A stretch of 64,000 nucleotides of DNA from Eopsaltria australis (GCA_034509425.1 JAVTVJ010000550.1:2794994-2858993), one strand, 5' to 3'; shown: positions 37,901 through 52,979, numbered from the stretch's first letter. Notes: a model not told the origin generated them from the letters alone. Numbers and translations are program-made.

Positions 37901-40900
37901 AGACATCACACCACTGGCCAGAGACAAACCCATTCTGCCCATCTCCTGTTAGATTTTTAAAACACCTATGTAATTTCTACAGAATGTCACTTTACTTCAA
38001 ATTATTCACAAGGTCCCATACTAAAGATGAAGCCCTACCTTGTCTCCTGTTATCTCAAACCAGGGCTCTGTACTTGGTGGGTTATACCCGTACACCTTCC
38101 CAACACTCTGTCTGACATCCAGCAAGAGGGGATTGCAGCTTGAATTACAATGAAAAATAAATTTGTATGTAACAACATATTTTTGTACATGTTCTGCCAT
38201 TTTACTTTGGAATAACAGTGCCTGACAAATTCTAGAAGTCTACTTTAGTAATTCCCATACTTGTTCTAACTAATTACGTAATACTTAGAGCGCAGACTTG
38301 ATCTGTCTGTCCACTTTTATATTATCCAATACATCTTTGTGTTTAATCTTTTAAAAATGCTATCTCAAAGTAAGAGCTATCCGTATGATTATTTAAGGCA
38401 CGCTTACCCATCAGCATTTTTGTGCTCTCTCTCTTCACAAGAAAACCCAAGAAATTCTTAAGTGTCTTTAAATAACAAAGACCTGCCCTAGAGAGGGTCT
38501 AAAAACCTTTGTCTTCATAAGGAAGGGTGAAGACATAAAAATACGAAACTAATAAAAATATTCTAAGCAGAACAAAAAGGGAACTTTCTAAAAAGCTGGA
38601 AGTCTATTCTATTGCAAATCGTAAACCTTGCAGAAGTAGAGCAGAGTGGAGTAGACAGCAGGCTGTCACATACAACGCACCTAGAACAACTCTTCCATGT
38701 AGGGCTACCAATCAGCAGTATCGTGACGCTGTCCAGCTGGCAGCTGGCAAGGGAAAATCCAAACCAAGCATAGTTTTCTTCCCCCTCCACCATCCAGTTG
38801 GCATCTTGTACTGACAGAAGCCCTGAGAGACCAGAAAAAACTGAGTTAAATGTTGGTGTGCCCTGACATTGAAAAACCCATTTCCAATCCTCCCCTGATT
38901 CATCCTATGATAACAAGTTTCTCAGTGCAAAGTTACACTGTCCATGACATGGCATCAGTAATTGTTGACTTCGCTTGCTCACCCTGCAGCTCTGCTGGCT
39001 GGTGAAAGCTTTTATTTGACATGGCCTGTTTCTCAATCCTTCTGACAGCCTACACAAAGTGCATGAAAGCTACCAGTCGAGCTGCTCTTTACTTACTTGT
39101 AATTCTTCAAGGGTGCTGGGTGGGAGAGCTTCAGATCATTCTGGCTATAATTTAAATAACTCATTCTGTGCTTTAGTTTTACAAAACTTTCAGTTAGCAG
39201 TGTTTTGAAACCCATGTTCTTGTGGTTTCTAATTTTACATGAATTAGAATAAGCTGCAACAATTAATCATTATTGTTAATCTCAATTACATGATTCTGAC
39301 TAAGCTGCCCAAGCTTTATTATTTAGCTCCATATATGACATTTCCTCCCTCGTTCACTAGAAACCTCATCACCTGTACTCATTAACTGTATTCACTTGGT
39401 AGCATTCCTCTTTAGCCACATGAAGGAATGTACAGAATGATAAAGATTCATTTGTTGAGGTTCATTTGCTATTTTCCAAGAAAGCACAGTGAGCCTACCC
39501 TGGACTCACAATACATAGTTGAATCCATTGCTTTAGCAAGGTTTTCAACACAATTTCCCATGATGTTCTTGCATCCAAGCTGGGACATTGCAGCCTGGAT
39601 GGACAGAAAACCTGGTTGAGATGATCACCTTGACAAGAGCAGAGAACAATGTGTTCTCTGAATGCCTGCAAGAAGTGCAGTGCCTTCAGGGATCAATTTT
39701 TTGACTCATCCTGTTAGACACTTTATTATAAATGATTTAGACAAGGCAACAAGATGCCCTTGTCTGAAGCTGACAGATAACAGATTACAGGGCGTTAGTC
39801 CCATTCAGAGGCACCCAGGCAGGCTGGAGTAACAGGCTGACAGGAACCTCACAAAATTCGGTGAGGACGAATGCAAAGCCTGACCCTGGGAAAGGAGATG
39901 CCCTTGCAGTGATACAGCTGGGGACAGACTGGCTGGGGAGCTGCAGTGCAGAAAAGGTCCTGGAGATCTTGGTGGGCAATGAGCTGAGTGTGAGGCTCTG
40001 ACAGCAGACAGCCAACATTGCCTCAGACTATGTAACCAGGAGCACAGCAAAGAGATTGAGAGAAGTGATTGTTCCCTAGATCACACCTATAATACCTTGT
40101 TCTGCAACAGGAAAGATGTTGATAATCTGGAGCAAATTGAGTAGGGGTGTTTCATGCTTTCTGTGCCTATTAGGTCATTATGTATGGTGGGAGAACAACA
40201 GACAATGAACATAAACTGAAACAAGAAACGTTCATACTGGCAGTAACAAGAGATTTTTTTCCCTATGAGGACTGCCAAGAAGTAGAACAGCTGCCCAGAG
40301 CGGCCGTGCAATTTCTATCACTGGAGGTTTTAAGATCCAACTGGACTAAGTCCTGAGCAATTTGGTCTGGCTTCACAGCTACGCCTGATTGAGTAGGAGG
40401 GATACCCACTTCAACCCTGAATTATCCCATGATTAATTAGGATCAAATAACCAGTCACATAAACTATGGAAGAGTTAGTTTTCTCAACAAATATTACCTT
40501 GGTTACTCCTGTTGAAATGAGAGTAAAATGCAACCACAAATCCTCTCTGCTTCCCACCACCAGGTGCATATGGAGAGCCCACAACCAGATCAGCATTTCC
40601 ATTCCCATCAACATCAGCTGCCAGGAGGGACCAACCAAGATTACAGTAGGAATACTGCAATAAACAGTTAGTTTAAGCCTGAAATAGAACTGAAACTATC
40701 AATTCTGTAGCAAAATAAAGCAACTTAATTCTAATGAGCTGACTGTTCTTCTAACCATATTACCCTCCCACTCCTTGACTTCAATTTTGTTTTCTTTGTT
40801 TTTTTGGTTTGCGTGGGGGTTTTATGGTGGCTTTTTTGGTTTTGTGGGATATGCACCTTTCTATTCACCCTGCTGCATCCCTTGCACTGGTCTACAAATG

Positions 40901-43900
40901 TCTTTCCCACATACAGTCAATCTAAGCAAGCACCTGCTTGGTCCATCCCTATCAGTCCAAATTTCCTTGCAATGATAAATTTGATTTTAACATTCTTTTT
41001 TAAGCCCATAAGCTCTTTTCCCCTTTATCTCACCTCCTGCCTGCATAGCCCTGTGTCAGCCTGGCTAACAGGATAGTATAAACAGAATATTACATTATCA
41101 GTGTACCTGACAAGTTATGGTAACATTTGGCTGAGGTGCCAAGCCTCTTCCCTCAATGCCAAAGTAGACATATACAGCACCCTAAACAGCAGAAAAAGAA
41201 AATTAGGCATGAGAGCGCTTGCATGTCAGCACCAAGTATTAAATCCAAGGCCAATCACAAGAACTGGAACAGTTCTGGAAGGGCTATTAATACAACTTCA
41301 TTTTTCTTCTCAGAGCCTTCCCATAATACTTTCCCACCCCAAACGTATGAATATCCACGGGTAATGGGTACTGCTGTAACCAAGCAACAAATTAGAGAAG
41401 TACATTTTCATCATACTGTGTGTAAGGAGCAAGGGCAGTATAGTGTATATTTATACTCATAATACACATGTTCAGATGGCTCAAATTTTGTTAATTATTA
41501 CTTAATGCAATGGTAAACAGTGCCAGGCACAACAGATGCACACAGTTTTCCAAGCGGTGAGTCTAAATAAAAGCACTTAAATTCTTATTTAGGCAGCTAA
41601 ATTAGTGTCTAAATTCTGAAGAGTTTTAAGCTTAATGGATATAATTTAAATAAAAACATTTTACTTCTCAGTTTGCATGACCTGAAAATACTCAAGGACC
41701 ATTATATGGGCTTATCTGGTAAGCTGCAAGTCATTAAGCTTCTGTAACCTGATTATTTTAGCAATTGTGTCTGTGTTCATATCACATTTTAGATATCATT
41801 TGACAGCATATGATAAAACTCATTGGCCCATGAGGACCATTCTAGACTCTCTGCTCCTAAACAAAAAGGGTACATTTGTATTTCATGAATGGCCCCTTAC
41901 ATTTCCAACATGTCAGTGCTGCAAAGCTGCAATCTGGTTTGGATTTCTAATGTGCAAAAAGGCCACTAAAAGAGAAATACAGGTAGCTGTCATTGCTCTA
42001 GTCAAAGTACTCACAAAGGTTATAAACTTACTTTTAAAGTACAATGTCACCTTCAGCAACAAAAAATTCTCTTTTTCATTTCAAGGTTTTAAAAAAAAAT
42101 ATGTATCAATAAAAACATTCAGTTTGGAGAGTTTTAAAAACCAACAAACCCATGTTTGTAGCTTACTTTGTAAGTAAGAAACTGAGATCCTGCAGAAGGT
42201 GCTCCAATTGCCAGATCTGGCACTCCATCCTCATTGAAGTCCAGAACTGCCAAGGCAGAACCAAATCTTCCTGAAGGCTAAAAGAAAGGGATTACTCTCA
42301 TGTTTTCAAGCCAAAACCATGAAAATCTAATGTACATTTGCACAGGGAAGAACTGGAAACAGATGACAAAGTCCATACCAACAATTCTTTTTCTCCTAAG
42401 TGAAAACCCCCATGCCAACACACTAACTCAAAGTCAACTGTGTCAACATGAAGGACAATTGAATATAATATGGTGCTGCTTTTCTATTTCCTCTTCTGAG
42501 CCCAGTACACCATTGATGTTAAGTTTATAGTCTTTCCTGTTGACAGCATTATGACTAGGAACCACTAAAACACACTGTTAGAAGACAGCAGTTGTTGCTC
42601 CACAGTTTACAACCACAGAAACAAATTAAAAGGAAATACATCTCATTTCTCCCTATTGTCTTCTTTGTGGAAAAAAGGAGGATCATATTTAACACTCTTT
42701 ATAACCACAGAAACAAATTCAAAAGAAATTAATTTCATTTCTCCCTACTACCTTCTTTGTGAATAAAGGTATTTTGTAAAGAGGATCATATTTAACACTC
42801 AAAGGGGCCATTTGCTCCTACTTCTTGGTAACAAACCAGCCACCATCATGTCAAATCAGTTTTCTCTTCTTTTTTTTTCCCCAATACTCTTACTACAAAC
42901 AAAATTATTTGGGGAGAAGTTATCAATTAAAAAAGGAACGTAGCCTCAAAGGAATTGAAACATATCAAATTAATAATTTAGATTAAAAAGGACAGAAAAC
43001 ACAGTATTTTCTTAAATGCAGGGACCAGAATGAGCTATACTGTGACTTACAGATACACAACCTTAGTTTCATTTAAGGGCACTTTATGGTCTAATATTCA
43101 CTGATCTGGCACAGTAATGGAAGCGAACCTACAAATCACCGTCACTTCAATTGTTCCTGGGACTTTAGTAATGATTATTTTTCTTGAAAAGCATATGACA
43201 TCTTTAATCAGGAGAAGTGTTTCAGGAATAATACTCATGCACATTAATGATGCTCATACAAAAGTCACCAATTTTCAGGCAAAAAAAAATTAAGTGACAA
43301 ATATCTGCCTTGACTCCTTACCTGATGACCCTGTAGTACTTGGTCAGCTTTCCTATCCAGATCCATGTCCTCTGGTGGCAAACCTGACTGGTTGCCATAG
43401 ACCACATACACCCTTCCTATCTGAACATGGCCCATGATGCTGTACCCTGGTGCTCCAGCCACCAGATCTTCATATCCATCCTGGTTTAGGTCAGCTGAGA
43501 TCATTGCCCTGTACAGCAAGGGAGTCAACAAAATCAGCATTAGCTTCCAGATTACCACAACATTAGAGGAAAAAAAAACCCTGTGTTTCCCCTTATAGTT
43601 TTGTAGAGATCTATACAGCATTTTTTATATCATATATTTATTTGTGTTTTCTTGAATTAAGTAAAACCAGAAGAATCACCCATTAATGCTCCTGAGATCT
43701 GTAGGAACTGCTTTTTACTGACATTAGGCACCTGAGAGCAATCAGAGCAGGGACCACGAAAAAGTGCTTCTTGCATATGACAAAGAGTACCCAAAAAAAA
43801 AGGGAAATTAAATATCTTTTAAGCTGAGCACCTGATTTAATTTATGGACTTAACAGGAGATAAGCAAAAGGATCATACATCTCAGTAACATGTTGGAGTT

Positions 43901-46900
43901 TAGAGAGGGAACATAGAAACAACTAACTACAGTTAATTTAGCCAGTGTGAAGTAAACTCAAGAATTAAATCCAAATTTTGAGACAGAATGAGTTAGATAA
44001 GCAGCAATGCAAATTTGTTTTATTACTCTTCCCTGTTGCAAGTCAAGGTAGAACCTCATTGGCAAGGAGAGAGGATATGCCTCTCTCTGTCCTGAAGCTA
44101 TCTTTGAACTCCCTACTAGTCTCGAGTATTTCCAAGAAGTCTTGCTAGACATCATCAGTCATCAACTCATGACAGACAATCAATTTTGTACAAACATCAA
44201 CCAACAACCACAAAAGTATAACCACAATCCTATACTTTTCAGAACTAAAGCCAATGTTAGTTCTAATGTTTGTTCCTTCCATTCTGAGCTTGATCAACAT
44301 CTGAAAGAAAAATCTTGTGGGTTAACTTGTTGTTCTGGACATACAATATAAGCCATTCTATCAGATTTGTACCACTAATTGATTTGCACTGTCACCTTTA
44401 AAGAGTATCCAAAGGATCAACAATAATATTTTGGTAGGTACTCAAAATTTTCAGAAGTTAAGAGGAAGGTGGATGAAAAAAATTACCAACCATCCAAGCC
44501 TAGCATAGGGTGAAGCCAGAAAATATGAAGCTACTGGCTTGGAGATGTGCTTAGAAGATTTCTGATGTGTAGCTCCTAAAGCTCTCCAGACACTGGTTTT
44601 AAAAGCACGGTTTATCAAGTGGAGGGATTTCTGAAATAAAGATAATAGAGAGACACAACAATGGTTAAAGCACAGGTTGAAACTCCAGAACCTCAGAATT
44701 TTTGGGGAACCTCAAAAATCAAGTCACAAACAGTGGAAATCACCACATAGATTTAAGAGGAGTCTGACTCAGATCATAAGCACCATTTCAGAAAGACAAA
44801 AATCTGTATGCTCCAAAGGGAGCACTACTAATTGTTCACTGCTATGTTTTGCTGGGAGTTCTTAACCTAAAAAAAGCCATCACATGTCTGTAAAATGTAA
44901 ATACTAAATATATATTTTTTCATTTTTGGCACTGCAGGATGTGTTCTAACTTCACTATACACTGAGCAAAGTTTAAAAATTGAGTATTTATGGTGTACTT
45001 GTATAGATTAACAATGGTGCTGTAATGTCCATGAAGTCAGCTACTGTTAACGCCCAGAGACCCTGCTCCATCACGCAGCATTTCAGACAGAAATGAAACC
45101 AATTTTATATAGAGATGAATTTTACCTGACACATCTGTTACTTCTCACTTACTGTTGCCCAAGGCTGTATGTTGAATTGAACTCCTCTCTCTGTATAGTT
45201 CATATTCTTCTCAAGTGTTTCTGTAGGCAAAGAAGTTGTATTCTTGTGATGTTCATGTTTTGACTGTTTGTTTCTACTAAAATAAAGAAGGCAGTGATAA
45301 GAATTAATATAACTGAAATAATGACTTGAGGTAAAAGTTGCTCTTAGGTTCTACACAACTCCTTTATACAAAATTTAGTAAGTCGTGCTAAGAGAATGCC
45401 AAATTCATACACAAAAAGAAAACTCAAAATATCTCTAATTTTCAGTAACTCACTGTCCACATTAGCAGAAGACTTTCCTTTCATTACCAAAGCTTTAAAC
45501 CATCAGAGCTACACTTACATGTGGTTGTCTTTGTGCTCCTTTGTGCAGTTTATGAACAGAGGGTTCTCAGGCAAGTAGCAGCCACTAAAGAAAAATACAG
45601 AGAATGCACTTTAAAGATTTTACCACAATGGAAGTGAAACTAAAAATACAACTTTTATCCTTACTGATTCCTCTGTTAGGAGCCATCAGTTTCCTCAAGA
45701 AAATCAAAATCAGAGCACTATCAAAACCCTTAGAAACCCCTATGATATTTATTTTATAACCTTGATTAGGTTCTGTATAAATACCACATCTTCATAGAGC
45801 TCTTGAAGGAAACTTACTGTAACATGCTGTTATCTATATTAATCTAAAGCACTTTTAATGAAAGTGCCATTCTGGAACAAAGAATGTAACAGATTGTGCC
45901 AGTCTGTATTTCAAACATAATTTCCCAAAATAGCAACAGCAATATTTTCCATAAAAATGGATGGATTAACTGCCATTGCTGGTCTTCTGAAATTATTTAC
46001 AGAAAGGTTGTATTTGTAAGAGAGCCGTACAAGGTTAAACTTCTATAAAAACATGAAATTGTGAGAAGAAGCCTGAGCTTAAACACTAGAATATATGCTC
46101 CTACTGTTTCTGATCCTAATTGCCTTCAGGGTCTGAAGGTAATACCTGACCTTCCCTCAATAGGGATGTCTTTGCTGACTGATAGCAGCAGCCAGAAGGT
46201 GCAGGCCCAGATTGCCAGTCCAAGCAGAACCTCAGGGCATGGCTATGCAACATTTAAGCGAACCCTTGAGTATGTCTTAAAGAACACCCCAAATTTTCCC
46301 TGCTAAGTATCATCTGGGCATGGCCAGGGCAAAGGACTGTGAACATGTAACAAGGGCAAACTTAAGGCCTGTGTAATCCTGTGCTCCTGGGGAAAAGGCA
46401 GACAATGAAATCCCTTGTCCAAGTGAGGATCTAAAGCTCTTCTAGGAAAGAGCCTGCCTTAAGAAGAACAAGTGTCAGCACTTGACTACAGCATTTCGTA
46501 GTTCAGGACACACACTATACCTGGTTCCATTCTCTAGCATAAGGCTCGTCAGCTTAAAAATGTTGTTGCTCCAGAATGCCATGTCATCCACTCCTCCAAG
46601 GAAATATTCATGGAACTTCTCCACCAGAAATGGAGATTTACTAGCAAATGTTGGAAAAAGCTAAGAGACAGGCAACATACTCAGTAAGGTGGATCACATT
46701 GTCTCCATGCTATATGTTCATTTTTATAGAGGAAACAGACAACCAACCTTGCCAACAAGAAGCCTTTCTCCATGCCTGAAAAAAAAATCAGAAATACAAG
46801 TTGCTACATTTAATACTTAATTATTTAAATAGTTCTTTCCAAAAGTCCTATATGGTAAATACTATGCAAGTCATTACATTTCCCTGTTGATTGTTAACAT

Positions 46901-49900
46901 ATTTCTAAAGTTGTAATGTAAAAAGTAACGATACAAACTTTATTGCCCTTAATTTTGAAGGATTCACAGTTTTTGTAAGTGCTGTGTGACTATGGGTAAT
47001 TAACTGAAGTACAGGATACAGCTAAGCTGTTCAGGATATTCAAAAGCAGACACTGCCAGATATCCAAAGTCTCTTTAGAGTTATTCTTGGACTTGAAGGG
47101 ATCTACATAAAGTGCAGATAAGGCATGTATCTAGAGATTCCTTCAGTACATGATAATTATATTGCTAACTCACTACAGTACAATGGTACTTGAAGACACA
47201 GCTGTTCTCAAATAAATAGGCATAAATACAAAATACATTAAATGTACAAATGCATTAAATAACCAAGATTCACCATCTGTGGTGTAATAATTAATTTAAC
47301 AGTTATCAAGTAGTCCAAATTTGAATTCTAGTAATTAAAAAAAAATTCAGATGTTCTGTGATTTCAGGGTCTAGGAGGGAGTCTATATTGCTGATATTAA
47401 TGCATAAGGTGTTTCAAATACTATTATCATAATTCTCCTATATATGTTTCACTTACAAATACCCAGGCAGAAATAATCAACTTACAGTTCAAAAAATAGC
47501 AGATAAGTACATTCAGCAATTGTGCTTTCAGTTATGATCTCCTTTCCATAAAATTCCTTATAGATGGCTGCTAGGTCTTTGACAGGCACATACCTAAAAA
47601 CAAAAAGAATGTATTACAACAACAGATTTTCTGCACCACCTGATAAAAGATTACAGTTCTTGTGATAACTACAGCCTAAAAAACATTTTAAATATCAAAA
47701 GACTACATAAGACTACATAAGGTCATGAAGATTTACAAATACCAGAAAGACCAGGATTGCACATGCAACTGTGAGAGAAAACAAAAGTGGATATCTAAAT
47801 CTTCTGCTCATTTTTATGCTTTTAAAACTATCTGAATTCAACATCCTCAACTTCCTAAACTTAAAATAAATCTCACTTAGATTGCCACTTAACTGAGCTA
47901 TTTAGCTAGCTGCTAGGACATCCCAGTAAAAAGTTTTCACTAGTTATTTTATACATAAACTGCTTATAACTTAGACATAAATAATTTAATTTTTTTTGCA
48001 GTGTTGCTATACATAAAACTCTCTTCTGTCCTTCCAGTTTTTCATGTCAGGGAACATTAAATATGCATATAAGGAATAGCAAACTCATTTAAAATAGTTG
48101 CAAGACTTTCTTTTGAAAGAAAAAGGAAAGCATTTTGTTAAAAAAGATTAATACATAATTATGTGGTATTATATGTGATTATATTATATATGATTATACA
48201 GAAATAAACATTAATTATTAAAGAAGGCAACCTCATTATCTTACCAACTTGATGCCAGATAACTGAAGTCCAGCTCAAACTGACTCACTACATCTCCTCC
48301 TGAGGATGAAAGAATGAAAAAAACCCCACATAGCCCAACAAACAAACCTGTTAAGTATCTGTCATGGATAACAACGTGCATGAAGCTATGTATGGCTCTT
48401 TTATGTGCATTTATACAGCAGATCTTCCAGCTGTATATTTAGAATACACAAATGGTTCATCTGAAAGAATGTTGTGCATTTTATACCTCCAGAGAATAAT
48501 GTACAATTTAAAATCACAGTAGTGACTCCACCTAAATCTTAGCATCCTTTGGTCTGCATTTTGGCTTTAATCTAAGTGTCCATATGCCTTATCACATCTC
48601 CTGAAACCTGAGGACATGTACAGCAGGGCTTTGCAAACCATGGGGGAGAGCAAGAATACAGTGTCCATATGCCATTCTTAGCTCCTGCATTGCACAGGAC
48701 AAGAGCCAGAATCAACCACCATGGTTTTGAAGGGGACTAGTTATTCCAATACAAGGATCTATGATTGACAAACAGAAACATTACCAAAATCTCCAACACT
48801 GTGAGCTTCTGAGTATGAACCATGAAAATCAATCTGGAGAAAGAGAAAAACAAGAGAACTGCCTGTTTCTTTTAATATGAGCAGAAACAAACTCTCCAAG
48901 CAACACTAATGTTTACAGGTCCCAAACTTGACCAACTTCACTTTTATGAAGCCTGTGATACCGTGTCTCTCCAAAAATCTTCCTGAAACAGGGTTCCAGC
49001 TTTTCTCTTTTCTCCCCACTACAATCCAAAGCAAAGCTATCCGTTCCAATAAATCCAGTTGTATCAATAAATAAAATAATACAGGCTTACTTCTCCCATG
49101 GCCTTTAGAAATCCTTGATCAATGCCCAGGCTATGCCAGCTAACATCTGCCACCATATGTGAAGCAATTCCAAACAGGAAAGCCACCAGCTTCTCTGTAG
49201 CCTACACAACAACAATCCATTTGTCAGTCATTTTACTCCTGTCTTTAAGGAAATGTTAGCATTTTCTGTATGTGCATTATACAAGGATACAGGCAAGAAA
49301 CTCCTACAATCCAAGAATTTACCCTGACAAAGTGCTGACCACTCATTGCTTGATGCTGTGGTCAGCTTTTGTAACTTGAGAAGCTTTAAGCACTTTATCC
49401 AGTCCAAGGCCATAGAATTACACGGTTGATGTGAGGGTAATTTGTATACTTTGAGTTAAATGTGTACTAAATGGTATTCCTGGACCAAGGCTAAACATTT
49501 CCACTTTGAAGGAGTGAACTTCCTCTGCCACCATGGATGTTTTGCAGGCATACAGAGGAGAGAAAAACATTCCTCTGCACTCTGACTTTTGACAAATTGT
49601 TTTTTCTTTCCTCTAATGTAGCTCACAGACCATTAACAAGAGCAAACCTGGACTAAGTTCAAGATTTCACAAGTGAGAATTCTAAAGGATAACTGGTTTT
49701 CAAATAGCAGACCCTCAACCAGATCTTGTAGGGATGCAAGACCACCAATCACATTTAAGTTTGGACCTATGAAATGTATCATAAGCACCAGACCAGAGTG
49801 GAGATAACTGACAGACTTTATATGGAAACTGCAAATTTTTTGTATGGTAAAGATTGAAACAGGATTTCAAGTGTCCCTACATAAGCAGGGACTTTAATAT

Positions 49901-52900
49901 AAAAATGTTGGGTTTTTTCTACACCTCACAAAGGATGAAATTACAACTATTGAAGATGACAAAAACAGTTGAAAGCAAAGTCAATCAAGCAAAAGTTAAT
50001 CAATTTTCTTACCTCTTCCCAAGGATGAGGATAATTCTTTCTGATGTAGTCAATACTTGCTTTGAGAAATGGTGACCAGTGAGTGTCTTCAGACACATCA
50101 TGGAACATTCCTATTGCAACAAAATTATATCAATATTTGATTTATTCTTTGATGAAAAATGAAAAAGAAAAAAGAAAGAGTTTTCTCCATTAAAAACTCC
50201 ACAGACTTTTGTTCAATTTCATATCATATAGATGATACATTTTGCAATAAAGTTAATGAAAAGAGCCAAAAGAGACGTATTCTTCTGTGATTTATACTAT
50301 CAAAACAGATACCAGATTTACCTTCTATGATTTGGGTTTGAAGCATCTGAAAATTTTGTGCCTGCTCTTTTCCTCTGTGCCTGTGAGTATGTACAGTACA
50401 ATAAAAAGCTGCCTCCCAAGCAGAGCAGATAAAGACAGCTGACAGAGAAGCTGTTGACTAAATTAATGTATCCACTTGTATGGCAGAAAAGCTGTTGGGA
50501 ATGGCAGCCAACTCAAAATGTCACGTTTTCTGGCAGGCATCAGTTTCCACAGAGCAGAGGAGGGCTATGTCATCATTATCACCACCATAATTTTCAACAG
50601 AAAGGCAAACTAGCCAAGATACAGTCAGTGTAGGAGGAAAAAAAGAGAGGAAAGCAGGAAAAATCAGGTTTCATTTGAAGAATCAACTACTACTCTCACC
50701 TGAATTTAGGCAGAAAAGATTGTGTAGGATCTAATAGTGACCTTGCCTAAGAACTTCTGTGTACCTACATAAAGCTAAGTGCAAAGGGATGTTGACATAA
50801 AGAGAAAGGGATGTTGACATAAAGAGATCAAGCAGCACACAATGTTAAATTCTCTAAGGGGGAAGAAGGTAGGCAAGAGATTGTTCAGACCATCAGTACT
50901 CTTGGAGGAAGGCTGTGTGTTTGTTGACATGGCAATGTGAAACTGCACAATATTAGGGCAGATTAAACACTGAGAGAGCAGACCTTGGGAGTAATTCAGT
51001 TACCTCCTGGCCTTTTGACATTTTACAGTGCAGCTAAACTAGATAAAAGAAGCATAGTACTTGCTTGGCCAAAATCAAAGTAGCGTTCTACACCTAAGCT
51101 TGTCTCCTGCCCAGAAAGGCAGTGTGGATGGCTTTGTTCTTGATCTAGTCACACTCAGTTAAAACAGCTCAGGTCTGCAGAGGTACCCATTTCTTCCATA
51201 TTGATTAAGGAGACTGCTGACAAGGGGTCCAGCTCTAACAAGGCAAGATGGACTCCACCGTTAGTGAAGGAATGAAGATTGGATACTGCAGATAAAGAAG
51301 CTCTGGCCTGGTATAAGAGAGGTCAAACTGGTTAGAAGGGAAAGACAAGGCAGATAGATTTAACCAAGCTGAAGTAGGAACTGGATCAGTGATAAAACAA
51401 GGAAAGCAAGACTGAAGTTTGGGACAAGAAGTTGGCAGAGGCAGGCAGAAAACTGAGACCAGTGACCGGATGAGTGACAGAAGACAAAACCAGTATTAAA
51501 TGCCAGAGCAGAGAGGTGATCTAGATGTGAACCAAGCACATCAGGATATGAACCAAGCAGCCTGTAGCTGGCATAACCAACAGGCAGTATCAACAACCTC
51601 TGTCTGAGAAACAACGAGAAGTTTGGCTGCAACTGTGTGATTTGGCTCTAAACCAAAGATCAATTTAATGGAATTTGCATAGCCCACTAAAATAAGCTAC
51701 TTCCAGTACTTTAAACTTCCACTAATAACAATATTGAAGTCAGTAAGGCCAGATATCCTCATACAACATACTTACTTCTGCCCTGTCTCTGGTATCTGCC
51801 TAAACACCTTAAGAGCTTGTAAATGGAGGACAGGCTCTCATTTGCTAACTGCTCACTATCCAGATTTAGCATTTCACTAGAAAATATCCTGCAGCAAGGC
51901 CAAGCTGGCTGTTTTATAGCTCTAATGTTGCTGGAGAAGCTGATTATGATCAAGAGCTGACCCTTTAGAGCTGAAAAATCAGGGGACCACCTGCTAGTCA
52001 AGACATACTTTTTACAGCTATTGTAAGAGGGTGCTAATTTTGTAGAGCAGTCTTTTGATCTGTAAGCAGCAAAATTAAGACTGACATTAATTTCCAACAA
52101 GAACAGTAAAAGGCAAAAGACTGCACTCTGGAAAAAAAAGGCTTTAAACTGGGATATTATTAACACTTGTCCACCCCCCACCCCACCCCACCCCCAGTAA
52201 GTCCTACACTATTTTGCTGGTGTGCGATTTACAGATTTTCTTACCTTCTTTTTCACTGATCTGATAGAATCTAATAATTTTAACACAGGAATAGCTTTTT
52301 GTCCTCTCAGTACTCAGCAATCTGACCTTAGTCAAGCAGTATCTTTCTATCAAACTGCTCTACCCATTAAATAGTTAAATTTACCCAAGAGTTACCTTCT
52401 AAAATATTTTCAAATGTGTTATTTCATTATATTGGTGGATAGTTTTTGCAGGAAAGCATTTTTGGCCACATTTCATTTCTTACAACGTAACCATTTTCAA
52501 CCGTACTAAATTCTGTAGGATTTCCACATAAAAATGCAGTTGTTATAACACTGGACTTAAAAAGTTTATCTTACCACGTTTGCAGATTGGAGGATAAAAG
52601 GCATCAGGATAAATGCTCCCAGCCTGAAAAGCATCCTGGTGATTTAGTAATAACTGGGGAAAGGACGAGGGAAAAATGAACCAGAATGCTACTGCACAGC
52701 ACAAAACCACATTTTACTGCCATCACCAAAGATACAGTCTAAATAGCCAGCAAAATACAACTATTATCTTGGTAAAATACACAATGTGGTGCACAAAGCC
52801 TTGCTGTTATTTTGCTGTCCTTAAGTTTATTAAATCTGCTTCCCCAAAGTCCTCTACCGATTCTTTTATACAACTGCTCCCATAGAATATGACTAAAGAA

Positions 52901-52930
52901 GATAAGAAAACATGCAAGAAACAACACAAA

Positions 52931-52979
<49 letters not shown>

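Larger units (their letters stand above)
34969..43508 (-). other. GPLD1: GPLD1 exons 14-25: FG-GAP beta-propeller
   Basis: Exons 14 to 25: 43322-43508, 42167-42277, 41107-41181, 40498-40654, 38681-38810, 38039-38138, 37852-37945, 37097-37273, 36619-36779, 36356-36382, 36214-36264, 34969-35046. Integrin-alpha-like FG-GAP repeats are visible: DLNQDGYEDLVAGAP (residues 390-404), DFNEDGVPDLAIGAP (459-473), DVDGNGNADLVVGSP (522-536), LLIGSP, VLVVGAP, and DLDNDGLDEMIVASP from about 721. The DxNxDGxxD loops are the usual Ca2+-binding type. GDRRFSRFGG and the final ARLGGRLFVYSL match the human end. The last exon was found only by its KEVVVAAERSS string and lies 1.17 kb from exon 24. Confidence 0.94.

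Noticed and set aside
41767..42177. 136-codon plus-strand frame in GPLD1 intron 15
   Set aside because: Antisense to GPLD1, touches the edge of exon 15, no similarity and no gene context.
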